Shown here in pieces: positions 36,085 to 45,307 of a DNA stretch of 64,000 bases. The stretch covers positions 1-64,000 of the forward strand of contig JALSKC010000004.1 of assembly GCA_026989055.1 (NCBI GenBank). Direction: 5' to 3'. Source of the stretch: Paracoccaceae bacterium. GTDB taxonomy: Bacteria > Pseudomonadota > Alphaproteobacteria > Rhodobacterales > Rhodobacteraceae. Position numbers and translations under genes: made by a program. How positions within the stretch are numbered: the stretch's first letter is position 1; the number at the start of each line of letters is the position of its first letter. The notes beneath the pieces are model-generated. The model made no database searches. It was not told the DNA's origin and was given only the letters and a program-made list of their open reading frames with translations.

Positions 36085-38903
36085 TAGGCCAGCGCCCTTT
36101 CGGCGCCCTGTTCGATGGCCTCCAGCAGCTTGCGTTCCAGCGCCTCGCGCCTGGCCTTCGAGTGCAGTTTCAGCCCGACCATGTCCTTGACGTAGAAGGT
36201 ATCCACCACCTGCTCGCCGTAGGTGGCGATCACGGCGGAGGCGATGTTGATGTTGTTGGCGGCAAGCGTGCGTGCCAGGTCGAACAGCAGGCCCGGGCGG
36301 TCGCGGGTATCGACCTCGATGATGGTGTAGATTTCCGAGCCCTCGTTGTCGAAGGTGATGCGGGTGGGCACTCGGAAGGCGCGCTCGCGCTTCCTGATCC
36401 GGTCGCGGTCCCTGAAGGCCTCGCGCGGAATGATCTCGCCCTTGAGCGTCTTGATGATCATCTTCTCCAGCCGCGGCAGGCGAGACTTGGCATACGGTTT
36501 CCCTTCGCCGTCCTGCAGCCAGAAGGCGGCGGTGGCATAGCCGTCCGAGGAGGTATAGGTGCGCGCATCGACGATGTTCGCGCCGACCAGCGCCAGCGCG
36601 CCGGCCAGGCGCGCAAATATTCCGGGATGGTCGGCCAGCGCGAAACAGGCGCGGGTGGCATCGCGGTCGCCGTCGGGGAACAGGTCGATGCGGATCTCGT
36701 CGTCGCCGATGTCGCGCAGCAGCCGGGCAAAGGTCGCGTGGGCCGAGGTGGGCAGCCCCTGCCAGTAGGGGTCGTAATGGCGTTGGGTCTCGCGGCGCAG
36801 GTCCTTCCTGTCCCAGTCCGCAAGCGCGGCGCGCAGCGCCTTTCGGGCGGCCTCGGCACCCTTGCGCACGTTGATTTCTTCCATGCCGTTTTCAAGCGCA
36901 TCCACCGTCCGGCCGTAGAGGTTGCGCAGCAACACCGCCTTCCAGTTGTTCCAGGTGTCCGGCCCGACGCCGCGGATGTCGCAGACCGTCAGCACCGTCA
37001 GCAGGTCCAGCCGTTCGCGGGTCTTCACCGCCTTGGCGAAGTCGCGCACCGTGCGCGGGTCGGAGATGTCGCGCTTCTGGGCCACGTCGGACATCAGCAG
37101 ATGGTGACGAACCAGCCAGGCGACATTGCTGATCTCGGCCTTTTTCAGCCCCAGCCGCGGTGCCACCTTGCGCGCGATCTTTTCGCCGAGGATCGAGTGA
37201 TCCTCCTTGCGCCCCTTGCCCAGGTCGTGGCAGAGCAGCGCCACATAGAGCACCCTGCGGTTGATCCCCTTCTTGAGGATGCCGCTGGCGATCGGCAGTT
37301 CCTCGACCAGTTCGCCGCGTTCGATCTGGGCGAGCGTGGAGATGCACTGGATGGTGTGCTCGTCCACCGTGTAGCTGTGATACATGTTGAACTGCATCAT
37401 CGCCACGACCGGCTCGAATTCCGGAATGAAGGCGGCCAGCACGCCCAGTTCGTTCATCCTGCGCAGGGCGCGTTCCGGGTTGCCGTGTTTCAGAAGCAGT
37501 CCGAGAAAGATCTTCGCCGCTTCCGGATCGTTGCGCATCCCGTCGTCGATCAGGTGCAGGTTGGCGGCGATCAGGCGCATGGCGTCCGGGTGCAGCAGAT
37601 AGCCGGTGCGCAGCGCCTCGTCGAAGATGCACAGGATGTTCAGGGGGTTCTTCAGGAACCGCTTTTCGCTGACCACCGTCAGGCGGTTCTGCGCCACCTT
37701 CAGCCCGTCGCGCAGTTTCTTCCGGCGACGGAACAGCCCGACAAGGCGCGGCTCCTTCTTGATATGGTTGGCCTCCAGCGCGGTCAGGAAGATGCGGGTC
37801 AGCTCGCCGACCCGGGTGGCGTGGCGGAAATAGTCCTGCATGAAGTGCTCGACCGCGCGACGCCCGCCGTGGTCGGTATAGCCCATCGCCGCGGCCACCT
37901 CCACCTGCAGGTCGAAGGTCAGCTGATCCATCGCGCGCCCGGTGATCAGATGCAGATGCGTGCGCACCGCCATCAGGAAGTTTTCCGCCGCCAGCAGGCT
38001 GTCATATTCCTCGCGGCCGAACAGCTTCAGCCGCACCAGCTCCTCCGTGTCCCGCACGCCGTGGACGTATTTGGCGATCCAGAACAGCGACTGCAGGTCG
38101 CGCAGCCCGCCCTTGCCTTCCTTGACGTTGGGCTCGACCACGTAGCGCTGGCCGCCCTGCTTGCGGTGGCGTTCGGAGCGTTCGGCCAGCTTGGCCTCGA
38201 TGAACTCGGCAGCGGTGCCCCGAAACAGGTTCTTGCGCAGCTCCTGCGTCAGCTCGTCTGCCAGGTCGCGGTCACCCGCCAGATAACGGTGTTCCAGCAG
38301 GGCGGTGCGAATCGTGAAATCCTTGCGCCCGAGCCGGATGCAGTCCTTCACGGTGCGGCTGGAGTGGCCGACCTTCAGGTGCAGGTCCCACAGGATGTAG
38401 AGCATGCTTTCGATGACGCTCTCGGCCCAGGCCGTCAGCTTGTAAGGCGTCAGGAACAGCAGATCGACATCGGAAAAGGGAGCCATTTCCGCGCGCCCGT
38501 AGCCGCCGACGGCCAGCAGCGCCAGACGTTCGCTCTTGGTGGGGTTTGCCAGCGGGTGCAGGTGGCAGGTGGCCACGTCGAGCGCCGTGCGCACGATACA
38601 GTCCGTCAGCCGGGCATAGGCCCGCTGGGCCGGGCGGGCATTGGCCGGGTCGGCACGAAAGGCGCGGGCGATGGCTTCGCGCCCGCTCCGGTTGGCATCG
38701 CGCAGAACGGCGACCGTCGCCGCCCGGATCTCCTTGCCGCCGGCGGCTCCGGCCACGGCGGTGTCGATCCCGGCGGCGACCGCGGCACGGTCGAAGATCT
38801 CGCCCGGGGGGCAGATCAGCCCTTCGCGCGTCCTGTCGCCTGTCGGGGCCGGAACCGGATCAGGCTCCGGCGCCGCTGCCGAAGCTTCTCGGGGCAGGGT
38901 CAA
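36084..38903 (-). CDS. glnD: [Protein-PII] uridylyltransferase/uridylyl-removing enzyme
   Basis: Bifunctional nitrogen sensor that uridylylates PII under nitrogen limitation and removes UMP when glutamine is high. The 939 residues carry, in order, the nucleotidyltransferase site AVGGYGRAEMAPFSDVDLLF, a GlnE/GlnD-like linker, an HD hydrolase domain with CHDLGKGRKEDHS, and two C-terminal ACT domains (HPGIFARLAGALALVGANIV and RPGLLFDLARTLAANNINIA). The best start is TTG 38903: no ATG or GTG lies upstream of the conserved LICPPGEIFD segment, and AGGTGG is seven bases before the TTG. It overlaps the 3' end of the lpoA-like gene by 44 bases. Confidence 0.94.
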   Translation of the reverse strand: MTLPREASAAAPEPDPVPAPTGDRTREGLICPPGEIFDRAAVAAGIDTAVAGAAGGKEIRAATVAVLRDANRSGREAIARAFRADPANARPAQRAYARLTDCIVRTALDVATCHLHPLANPTKSERLALLAVGGYGRAEMAPFSDVDLLFLTPYKLTAWAESVIESMLYILWDLHLKVGHSSRTVKDCIRLGRKDFTIRTALLEHRYLAGDRDLADELTQELRKNLFRGTAAEFIEAKLAERSERHRKQGGQRYVVEPNVKEGKGGLRDLQSLFWIAKYVHGVRDTEELVRLKLFGREEYDSLLAAENFLMAVRTHLHLITGRAMDQLTFDLQVEVAAAMGYTDHGGRRAVEHFMQDYFRHATRVGELTRIFLTALEANHIKKEPRLVGLFRRRKKLRDGLKVAQNRLTVVSEKRFLKNPLNILCIFDEALRTGYLLHPDAMRLIAANLHLIDDGMRNDPEAAKIFLGLLLKHGNPERALRRMNELGVLAAFIPEFEPVVAMMQFNMYHSYTVDEHTIQCISTLAQIERGELVEELPIASGILKKGINRRVLYVALLCHDLGKGRKEDHSILGEKIARKVAPRLGLKKAEISNVAWLVRHHLLMSDVAQKRDISDPRTVRDFAKAVKTRERLDLLTVLTVCDIRGVGPDTWNNWKAVLLRNLYGRTVDALENGMEEINVRKGAEAARKALRAALADWDRKDLRRETQRHYDPYWQGLPTSAHATFARLLRDIGDDEIRIDLFPDGDRDATRACFALADHPGIFARLAGALALVGANIVDARTYTSSDGYATAAFWLQDGEGKPYAKSRLPRLEKMIIKTLKGEIIPREAFRDRDRIRKRERAFRVPTRITFDNEGSEIYTIIEVDTRDRPGLLFDLARTLAANNINIASAVIATYGEQVVDTFYVKDMVGLKLHSKARREALERKLLEAIEQGAERALA

Positions 38904-40035
38904 TGATAACCACCTGATTGTTCTGGATCGTGGCCACCGCCAGCCCTCTCTGATTGGTGCCGTCGGGCAGCAGGCGGAACACGCCGTTCACGCCGATGAA
39001 ACCGGCCTCCTGTGTCAGCGCCTCGCGGGTCAGGGCATTGCTCCTGCCCTGCGCCACCAGAGCGCCGATCGCCGCGATCCCGTCATAGGCCAGCCCGGCG
39101 ATCGGGTGCGGGCTGTTGCCATAGGCAGCGGCGTAACGCGCCTTGAAATTGTCGTTCAGCTCCGGATCCGGCAGGGCGAACCAGCCGTTCTGCAATCCCG
39201 GCAGGGTCAGGGCGCTGGCCGGGATGTCCCAGCGCTGCAGCCCCATGTAGCGGATCTCCTCCGGGTCGATGCCGTTTTCCGGCAGCAGCTGGGCCAGGAA
39301 GGGCAGGGCGCCCGAAGTGCCGGAGGTCAGGAAGATCGCCTCGGCACCGCTGTCGCGGACGGCCGTGCTGATGTCGCGCATCGCCGCGATCACCCCTTCC
39401 TGCGACAGCTCGAAGCTGCTGATCCCGGCCAGGGTGGCGCCCCTGCGCGCGATCGCCGCCTCGATCGCATCGCGACCGGCCCGTTCGGCGGCATCTTCGC
39501 CGTGGATGATCAGGATCTTCCTGCGCCCCTGGGCCACGGCGTATCCGGTCAGGCGATCGGCCGTGTTCCGGAAGGTGGGGCCGAGGACGAACAGGTTGCC
39601 TCCGGCCACGGCCGGGTTGTTGGAAAAGGCCAGCACGTTGACGTTGCGCGCGGCAACGGCCGCGGCGGCCGCGGCGGCGCTTTCAGCGAAGACCGGCCCG
39701 AGGATGATCCGGGCGCCATCGTTCACCGCCTGCTGCGCCAGGCTGGCGGCGGTGGCCGCATCGCCGGCGGTATTGTAGATCCGCAGGTCGATGGCCGCGC
39801 CTTCCAGGTCGGAGGCCGCAAGCCGGGCCGCGTTGATCAGGTTCTCGGCGATCACGTTGTCGCCGGGAGATTCCGAGCCACCGGGCACCAGCAGGGCGAC
39901 GGGCACCGGCCGTGCCGGATTGATCGACGGCCCGGTGCCGAAGGCGGAAGGTTCGCATGCGGCCAGAAGCGGAGCGACGAGGCCCAGGAGGAGTTGCATC
40001 GCTCTTCTGCGACCGATACCAGATACGAATGACAT
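38860..40035 (-). CDS. Penicillin-binding protein activator, LpoA/LppC-like lipoprotein
   Basis: A 391-residue outer-membrane-type lipoprotein: basic start MSFVSGIGRRRAMQLLL and lipobox LLAAC (Cys27). The mature part has the LppC periplasmic-binding-protein fold: VPVALLVPGGSES, the GPVFAESAAAAAAAVAARNV stretch, LAFSNNPAVAGGNLFVLG and AYDGIAAIGALV. E. coli LpoA stimulates PBP1a; alphaproteobacterial members lack its N-terminal TPR domain, as here. It is divergent from rsmI, as lpoA is in many Proteobacteria. AGAGGA precedes the ATG at 40035. The 3' end overlaps glnD. Confidence 0.82.
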   Translation of the reverse strand: MSFVSGIGRRRAMQLLLGLVAPLLAACEPSAFGTGPSINPARPVPVALLVPGGSESPGDNVIAENLINAARLAASDLEGAAIDLRIYNTAGDAATAASLAQQAVNDGARIILGPVFAESAAAAAAAVAARNVNVLAFSNNPAVAGGNLFVLGPTFRNTADRLTGYAVAQGRRKILIIHGEDAAERAGRDAIEAAIARRGATLAGISSFELSQEGVIAAMRDISTAVRDSGAEAIFLTSGTSGALPFLAQLLPENGIDPEEIRYMGLQRWDIPASALTLPGLQNGWFALPDPELNDNFKARYAAAYGNSPHPIAGLAYDGIAAIGALVAQGRSNALTREALTQEAGFIGVNGVFRLLPDGTNQRGLAVATIQNNQVVIIDPAPRSFGSGAGA

Positions 40036-40135
40036 CGAGAGCGATCCTCTCTTCAGCGGAAAACGGCGACAGCTCGTGCGCGGAGATTAGGAAATCGCCG
40101 GCGCTTAGTAAACGCCGCATTCGGGAGCCCCGCTC

Positions 40136-41107
40136 ATGAGCATGCGGTCGGGGGAAGAGTCGGGGGAAGACAGGGCATCCGCCCGGAAAGCGCCCGGAAA
40201 GGATGCCCCTGCGCTGGCCGGCGGGCTGTATTTCGTGGCTGTTCCGATCGGCAATGCGCGCGATATCACGCTGCGGGCGCTGGACGTGCTGCGCACGGCC
40301 GATGTGATCGCGGCGGAGGATACGCGCAGCCTGCGCCGGCTCATGGCGATTCACGGAATCGCGCCCGCAGGCCGCCCGATTCTCTCCTATCACGACCATA
40401 ACGGGGCACGGGTCCGGCCCCGGCTTCTGGAGTGGCTGCGCGCGGGCCGGTCGGTGGCCTGCGTTTCCGAGGCCGGCAGTCCGCTGGTGGCTGACCCAGG
40501 CTATGTGCTCGGGCGGGAAGCGCTGGCGGCGGGCTGTCCGGTGCACGCGGTGCCGGGGCCGTCCGCCACGCTGGCCGCGCTGACGGTGTCGGGGCTGGCA
40601 TCGGACCGGTTCCTTTTCGCCGGTTTCCTGCCGTCGGGCCGGAACGCCCGGCGCCGGACCCTGGAAGAGCTGGGACAGATCCCGGCAACGCTGATAGTCT
40701 TCGAAAGCGCCAGGCGCATTCACGAATCATTATCGGATATGTGCGAGATTCTCGGGGCCGGGCGGCAAACCGCGATCTGCCGGGAACTGACCAAGAAGTT
40801 CGAAGAAGTGCTGCGCGGCAGTCTGGAAGAGTTGTGTCAGACACTGGCGGATCGCACGCTCAGGGGCGAAATCGTTGTCGTCCTGGAGCGGTCGACAGGG
40901 GAGCGCCGCGACGGCGCGGGCGGGAGCCGTGACGATTCGGAAGGGCGCGCCGCGCTGATGGAGGAAAGCGCGCTGATGGAGGAAAGATTGCGCCGGGCAC
41001 TTGCGGAAATGTCGCTTCGGGATGCAGTCGCGCGGGTCGCCGGCGAGCTTGGGCTGGCGCGCCGCGCCGTCTATCAGGCGGCTCTGCGCCTGGAAAAGGG
41101 CGAATGA
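40136..41107 (+). CDS. rsmI: 16S rRNA (cytidine(1402)-2'-O)-methyltransferase
   Basis: Methylates the ribose of C1402 in the decoding centre using SAM; 323 residues of the tetrapyrrole methylase fold. Signature parts: GGLYFVAVPIGNARDITLRA, VIAAEDTRSLRRLM, ACVSEAGSPLVADPGY and VPGPSATLAALTVSG. ATG 40136 has GGGAG at good distance. Near the C-terminus an 18-bp perfect tandem duplication (40951-40986) inserts the repeated RALMEES/ALMEER residues. It overlaps yraN as ATGA; rsmI-yraN-gshB is one operon. Confidence 0.95.
   Translation: MSMRSGEESGEDRASARKAPGKDAPALAGGLYFVAVPIGNARDITLRALDVLRTADVIAAEDTRSLRRLMAIHGIAPAGRPILSYHDHNGARVRPRLLEWLRAGRSVACVSEAGSPLVADPGYVLGREALAAGCPVHAVPGPSATLAALTVSGLASDRFLFAGFLPSGRNARRRTLEELGQIPATLIVFESARRIHESLSDMCEILGAGRQTAICRELTKKFEEVLRGSLEELCQTLADRTLRGEIVVVLERSTGERRDGAGGSRDDSEGRAALMEESALMEERLRRALAEMSLRDAVARVAGELGLARRAVYQAALRLEKGE
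40951..40986. repeat. 18-bp perfect in-frame tandem duplication in rsmI
   Basis: CGCGCTGATGGAGGAAAG occurs at 40951-40968 and again at 40969-40986, adding six residues in the variable linker near the C-terminus of RsmI. It keeps the frame. Confidence 0.92.
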
Positions 41108-41457
41108 GCGGTCTGGTTTCATATTGCGCCGGGCTGGCGGCGGAAGAGCAGGTCGCCCGCGATTACGGGCGTCGCGGCCATGCCCTGTGTGCGCGCCGCT
41201 GGCGCGGCCGAGGGGGCGAGATCGACCTGATCGCCCGTGATGGTGCGGGTTACATCTTCATCGAAGTCAAGAAGGCGCGCAGCCTTGCCCGGGCCGCGGA
41301 GCGGGTCAGCAGGCGCCAGCTGCGGCGGGTTCATGCCGCGGCTGGGGAATACCTCGGCCAGGCGCCGGGCGGTCTGGATACGCCGGCAAGGATAGATGTG
41401 GCACTTGTGGACGGGGCCGGAAGGATCGAGATCATCGAGAATGCGTTCTTTCATTGA
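41104..41457 (+). CDS. yraN: YraN/UPF0102 family endonuclease-like protein
   Basis: A 117-residue protein of the restriction-endonuclease-like UPF0102 family. The conserved nuclease core is present: [31 protein letters not shown] (metal-binding E and D) and [11 protein letters not shown] (E-x-K). Function is not proven; a role in DNA repair or processing has been suggested for the family. It overlaps rsmI by four bases, the usual neighbourhood for yraN. Confidence 0.92.
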   Translation: MSGLVSYCAGLAAEEQVARDYGRRGHALCARRWRGRGGEIDLIARDGAGYIFIEVKKARSLARAAERVSRRQLRRVHAAAGEYLGQAPGGLDTPARIDVALVDGAGRIEIIENAFFH

Positions 41458-41513
41458 TCCTGCGGGCGGGCTGGGCCATGAAGGGCCGGGTTGCAGCAGG
41501 AGCGCGGGAACGC

Positions 41514-42461
41514 ATGTCCCTGAAGGTTGCCATACAGATGGATCCGATCGCGCGGATCGACATCGGGGCGGACAGCACGTTCCGCATTGCCCTGGAGGCA
41601 CAGGAACGTGGTCATGAGCTGTTCTATTACACCCCGGATCAGCTGGCTTTCGAAAACGGGCGGGTTAGTGCACGAGGCTGGCCGCTGCGGCTGCGCAGGC
41701 AGGAGGGGGACCATTTCCGCCTGGGCGAGCGGGCGACGGTAGAGCTGGCCGATTTCGATGTGGTCTGGCTGCGTCAGGATCCGCCCTTCGACATGGGCTA
41801 TATCACGACGACCCATCTGCTCGAACTGGTTCATCCGCAGACGCTGGTCGTGAATGATCCGTTCTGGGTGCGCAACTATCCGGAAAAGCTGCTGGTGCTG
41901 CGGTTTCCGGAGCTGATTCCGCCCACCGCGATCGCGCGCGACCTCGATGTGATCCGCGCCTTCCGCGAGACACACGGCGACATCATCCTCAAGCCGCTCT
42001 ACGGCAACGGCGGGGCAGGCGTCTTCCGGCTGGGGCCGGAGGATCGCAATCTCGCCTCGCTGCACGAGCTGTTCACGGGAATCAGCAACGAGCCGCTCAT
42101 CGTGCAGAAATTCCTGCCCGCGGTCGCTGTCGGCGACAAGCGGATCATCCTTGTGGACGGGGAGGCGGTCGGGGCGATCAACCGCGTGCCGCAGGCCGGC
42201 GAGACGCGCTCCAACATGCATGTCGGCGGGCGGGCGGAGCAGAGCGCGCTCGATGGGCGCGATCGGGAGATATGCGCCGCGATCGGCCCCCTGCTGCGGG
42301 AAAAGGGGCAGATCTTCGTCGGCATCGACGTGATCGGCGGCTTTCTCACGGAAATCAACCTCACCTCGCCGACCGGGCTGCAGGAGCTCGAACGCTTCGA
42401 CGGCACCAATGCCGCGGCGCTGATCTGGGAGGCGATCGAACGCCGCCGCGCCGGATCCTGA
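41514..42461 (+). CDS. gshB: Glutathione synthase
   Basis: ATP-grasp ligase joining gamma-glutamylcysteine and glycine to glutathione in the cytoplasm; 315 residues. The start is [20 protein letters not shown] (ATG 41514, behind GGGAAC); twenty earlier in-frame codons have no family match. Visible: [19 protein letters not shown], the ATP-grasp lysine region [18 protein letters not shown], and the metal/ATP loop [18 protein letters not shown]. Third gene after rsmI-yraN, a placement typical of Rhodobacterales. Confidence 0.96.
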   Translation: MSLKVAIQMDPIARIDIGADSTFRIALEAQERGHELFYYTPDQLAFENGRVSARGWPLRLRRQEGDHFRLGERATVELADFDVVWLRQDPPFDMGYITTTHLLELVHPQTLVVNDPFWVRNYPEKLLVLRFPELIPPTAIARDLDVIRAFRETHGDIILKPLYGNGGAGVFRLGPEDRNLASLHELFTGISNEPLIVQKFLPAVAVGDKRIILVDGEAVGAINRVPQAGETRSNMHVGGRAEQSALDGRDREICAAIGPLLREKGQIFVGIDVIGGFLTEINLTSPTGLQELERFDGTNAAALIWEAIERRRAGS

Positions 42462-42486
42462 GGCGGTGCCGCCGGGGCTGGCGGTT

Positions 42487-44010
42487 TCAGCCCGGCCTGC
42501 CGGGGGGCATCGTCGGCAGGCGAAAGCTTGCCGCTTCTGCCACGTGATCGCGCCCGACCTGCGCGGCCCCTTCCAGGTCGGCGATGCTGCGGGCGACCCG
42601 CATGATCCTGTGGCAGGCCCGCGCCGAGAGCCGGAAGCTTTCGGCGACCCGCTGCAACAGGGCCCGCCCGGCGGCATCGGGGCGGGCGATGCGTTCCAGG
42701 AGCGCGGCTTCTGCATCCCGGTTCAGCCGTGCGCCCGGGGTGTCCCGGAAGCGCTCCCGCTGGAACGCGCGCGCGGCCCGGACCCTGCGGGCGATGTCGG
42801 CCGAGGGTTCACCGCCGGCCGGCTGGTCGAGGTCGGCGAAGGACACGGGCGGCACCTCGATGCACAGGTCGAAGCGGTCCATCAGCGGGCCGGATATCCG
42901 CCCCAGATAGTCGGCGCCGCAGTTCGGTGCCCGCGGGCAGGCCCGCTCCGGCTCGCTCAGATGCCCGCACCGGCAGGGGTTGGCCGCGGCCAGCAGCATG
43001 AAGCGGCAGGGGTAGCGCACATGCGCTTCCGCCCGGCTGATCAGCACCGATCCGGTCTCGACCGGCTGGCGCAGCGCTTCCAGGACCGGGCGGGCAAACT
43101 CCGGCAGTTCGTCGAGAAAGAGCACCCCGTTGTGCGCGAGCGACATCTCGCCCGGCTTTGCCCCGCGCCCGCCGCCGGCGATGGCTGCGCTCGAAGCCGT
43201 GTGATGCGGTGCCCGGAACGGGGGCCGGCGCGTGATGCCGCCTGCCTCGAGCAGGCCGGCGCGCGAATGGATTACCGCGGTTTCGAGTGCCTCCGCGGCG
43301 TCGAGCGGTGGCAGGATGCCCGGCAGACGGGCCGCGAGCATCGATTTTCCGACCCCCGGGGGGCCGATCATGAGCAGGTGATGGCCGCCGGCGGCGGCGA
43401 TTTCCAGCGCCCTTCTGGCGCGTTCCTGCCCCTTCACGTCGCGAAAGTCGGGCCCGGGGCTGTCGGCCGCCATTTCCCCGGGCTTGGCGGGCGGCAGGGG
43501 AGAGCGGCCGTTGAAATGCCCGATCAGGGCGCGGAGGTCGGCCGGGGCCAGGACCTGCGCGGCGCCCACCCATGCCGCTTCGGGGCCGCAGGCGGCGGGG
43601 CAGACAAGCGTCCTGTGTTCCTCGGCCGCGGTCAGGGCGGCAGGCAGGGCGCCGGGAACGGGATTGAGCGTGCCGTCCAGCGAAAGCTCTCCCATCGCGA
43701 TGCAGTTTTCGACCTCCTCGGGCGGGAGGATCTCCAGCGCGGCCAGCAGGGACAGCGCCACCGGCAGGTCGAAATGCGCGCCCTCCTTGGGCAGGCCGGC
43801 GGGCGAGAGGTTGACGGTGATCCGGCGGGACGGCAGGGCGACGGCCAGCGCGCTCAGCGCGGCGCGCACCCGCTCGCGGGCCTCGCTTACCGCCTTGTCG
43901 GGAAGGCCGACAATGGAAAACGACGGCAACCCTGCCGACAGGGCACATTGCACTTCCACCGGGCGGGCCCTCAGTCCGTCGAAGGCCACGGTAAAGGCGT
44001 GTGCCACCAT
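42487..44010 (-). CDS. YifB family Mg-chelatase-like AAA+ ATPase (ComM type)
   Basis: A 507-residue AAA+ protein of the YifB/ComM family. ComM in Vibrio is a branch-migration helicase in natural transformation; YifB is widespread in other bacteria. Layout: N-terminal ChlI domain (VQCALSAGLPSFSIVGLPDK), Walker A MIGPPGVGKSMLA, Walker B LFLDELPEF, a zinc-like CRCGHLSEPERACPRAP stretch, and a C-terminal Mg_chelatase_C region (RVAESFRLSARACHRIMRVA). ATG 44010 follows GTGAGGACC. A further open stretch to 44166 is not supported. It is convergent with gshB. Confidence 0.93.
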   Translation of the reverse strand: MVAHAFTVAFDGLRARPVEVQCALSAGLPSFSIVGLPDKAVSEARERVRAALSALAVALPSRRITVNLSPAGLPKEGAHFDLPVALSLLAALEILPPEEVENCIAMGELSLDGTLNPVPGALPAALTAAEEHRTLVCPAACGPEAAWVGAAQVLAPADLRALIGHFNGRSPLPPAKPGEMAADSPGPDFRDVKGQERARRALEIAAAGGHHLLMIGPPGVGKSMLAARLPGILPPLDAAEALETAVIHSRAGLLEAGGITRRPPFRAPHHTASSAAIAGGGRGAKPGEMSLAHNGVLFLDELPEFARPVLEALRQPVETGSVLISRAEAHVRYPCRFMLLAAANPCRCGHLSEPERACPRAPNCGADYLGRISGPLMDRFDLCIEVPPVSFADLDQPAGGEPSADIARRVRAARAFQRERFRDTPGARLNRDAEAALLERIARPDAAGRALLQRVAESFRLSARACHRIMRVARSIADLEGAAQVGRDHVAEAASFRLPTMPPGRPG

Positions 44011-44070
44011 GTCGGTCCTCACGTTCCGGACAGCTCCCACGAGCGGTAGCCCGGCGGTGGTTGCCAAACT

Positions 44071-44635
44071 GTTAACAGGATGCTGAAAAAGCCCCGGATC
44101 CGGAACGGGTCTTCCCTCAGCCGGGCCGCCGGGTTCTTGGGGGGTGTCCGCCTCCGCGAATGTCATGCCTGCCCAGTGGCGTTTTTCGGCTTCATGCCGT
44201 CAGCAACCGGGACATCCGGGCAGGAGTGCAGGCGACCATCGTCATCATGAAACGGGATCGCACCCGTTCGGGGCCGCGATAGACGCTCTGCGCCATGCCG
44301 CCGCTCGGATCGGACCGAGAACAGGATCTGCAGCAGGTCGGCCCGGATCAGCCGCTCCGCGCGATCGAGGGGCGGCCGAAACCGGTGCAGAGCGCCGCGA
44401 ACCGGCATCGAGGCAGACCGGCGCGCCGTTCACCGCCTGACGGATCTTGCGCAGCGGGCGCCGGGCAGGAATGCGCCGGGATGCGCTCTGCCAGATCGAC
44501 ATGGCTGAACAGCGGTCCGTTCGTCTCGTCCGTCCCGCGCATCATTCCCCTGCGTTGCCTTGCACAGGGTGAATCATGTTCGCAAAACCGTGTCCAGGAT
44601 CTGCCTTCCGATCGACTTTTCAGCGGCCTGTCAAC
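44071..44635. mobile_element. Degenerate, internally deleted IS5/IS1182-like insertion sequence
   Basis: The left end GTTAACAGGATGCTGAAAA (44071-44089) and the right end (reverse complement) GTTGACAGGCCGCTGAAAA (44617-44635) match at 16 of 19 bases, as inverted terminal repeats. Between them, on the minus strand, lies a broken transposase made only of N- and C-terminal pieces. The total length of about 565 bp is well under that of a complete IS of this kind (roughly 1.3-1.6 kb). No target-site duplication is obvious, as expected for an old insertion. The rest of the 718-bp gap 44011-44728 shows no gene. Confidence 0.72.
44192..44545 (-). pseudogene. Transposase remnant (N-terminus frameshifted, catalytic core deleted, C-terminus fused)
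   Basis: From ATG 44545 the minus strand reads MMRGTDETNGPLFSHVDLAE, then after a frame change RRPLRKIRQAVNGAPVCLDA, back to RFAALCTGFGRPSIA, then in the third frame ERLIRADLLQILFSVRSERR. This is the N-terminal DUF772-type region of IS5/IS1182-family transposases. It jumps directly to SVYRGPERVRSRFMMTMVA and MSRLLTA-stop, which resembles the extreme C-terminus of the same enzymes (Y/F-RG-x-E/D-R-V pattern). All DDE catalytic residues are gone. The family assignment is from memory of such proteins. Confidence 0.7.
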
Positions 44636-44728
44636 GGGGGCGCCAAACCGTTGGCGGAAACCGCGGGTCCGGGGTTTCGAACCGGCTCCGGCCGGTTGTC
44701 TCCCGCGCGAGGCCGCTGGCAGGTCCGT

Positions 44729-45307
44729 TCAGGGGTGGTGGTTGATCCTGCCGGCCGTCCAGCGGCCGTTGCGGTATTCGGTCACGCTGATCGAGAGACA
44801 GTCGATCCGCTGGCCGAGAATCCGCGCCGGGCTGCAGCCGAGCGCCCGGCGCAGCTGGGTCAGGATCACCGCGTGGTGGGCGACCACGATCAGCACCCCG
44901 CCGTCATGTCGCGCGGCCAGCGAATCTGCAGCCGCCGAAACCCTTGCCTCCAGCGCGTTCCAGCTTTCGCCACCGGGCGGGGAGACCTCCCCGGGCTGTT
45001 CCAGGAAGGCGCGCAGCAGCGCCGGGTCCTCGGCCTCGATGGCGGCGAAGCTGCGCCCTTCCCAGCTGCCGAAATGGAGCTCCCGCAGCCGCGGTTCGTG
45101 CGGCAGGCGCGGGCGGGTGGCGGCGAGCGCATCCGCGGTGGCCACCGCGCGGGCGAGGTCGGAGGAAACCACCGGCGCGGCCACCGGCAGGGCGGCGTCC
45201 AGCCGGGCCAGCGCCGCGCGGTCGGACAGGTCTGCCGGCAGGTCTCTCCAGCCGGTGAAGCCCCGGGCATGGGTCGGCCCGTGGCGCACCCACCACAGCG
45301 CGCTCAT
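44729..45307 (-). CDS. Histidine phosphatase family protein (CobC/alpha-ribazole-phosphatase-like)
   Basis: A 192-residue phosphoglycerate-mutase-fold phosphatase. The phosphohistidine motif is WWVRHGPTH (residues about 5-13), the second pocket is LRELHFGSWEGRSF, and the C-terminal VVAHHAVI holds the second His. ATG 45307 overlaps the cobU stop (ATGA). The coupling with cobU suggests the dephosphorylation step in cobalamin nucleotide-loop assembly (alpha-ribazole phosphate), but other phosphoesters are possible. Confidence 0.82.
   Translation of the reverse strand: MSALWWVRHGPTHARGFTGWRDLPADLSDRAALARLDAALPVAAPVVSSDLARAVATADALAATRPRLPHEPRLRELHFGSWEGRSFAAIEAEDPALLRAFLEQPGEVSPPGGESWNALEARVSAAADSLAARHDGGVLIVVAHHAVILTQLRRALGCSPARILGQRIDCLSISVTEYRNGRWTAGRINHHP

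Noticed and set aside
44642-44690. A tRNA-like T-arm (GGTTCGAAACC on the minus strand) with a downstream CCGCCA
   Set aside because: The stem bases around the loop do not pair, no matching acceptor, D-arm or anticodon arm can be drawn, and the region overlaps the edge of the IS remnant.
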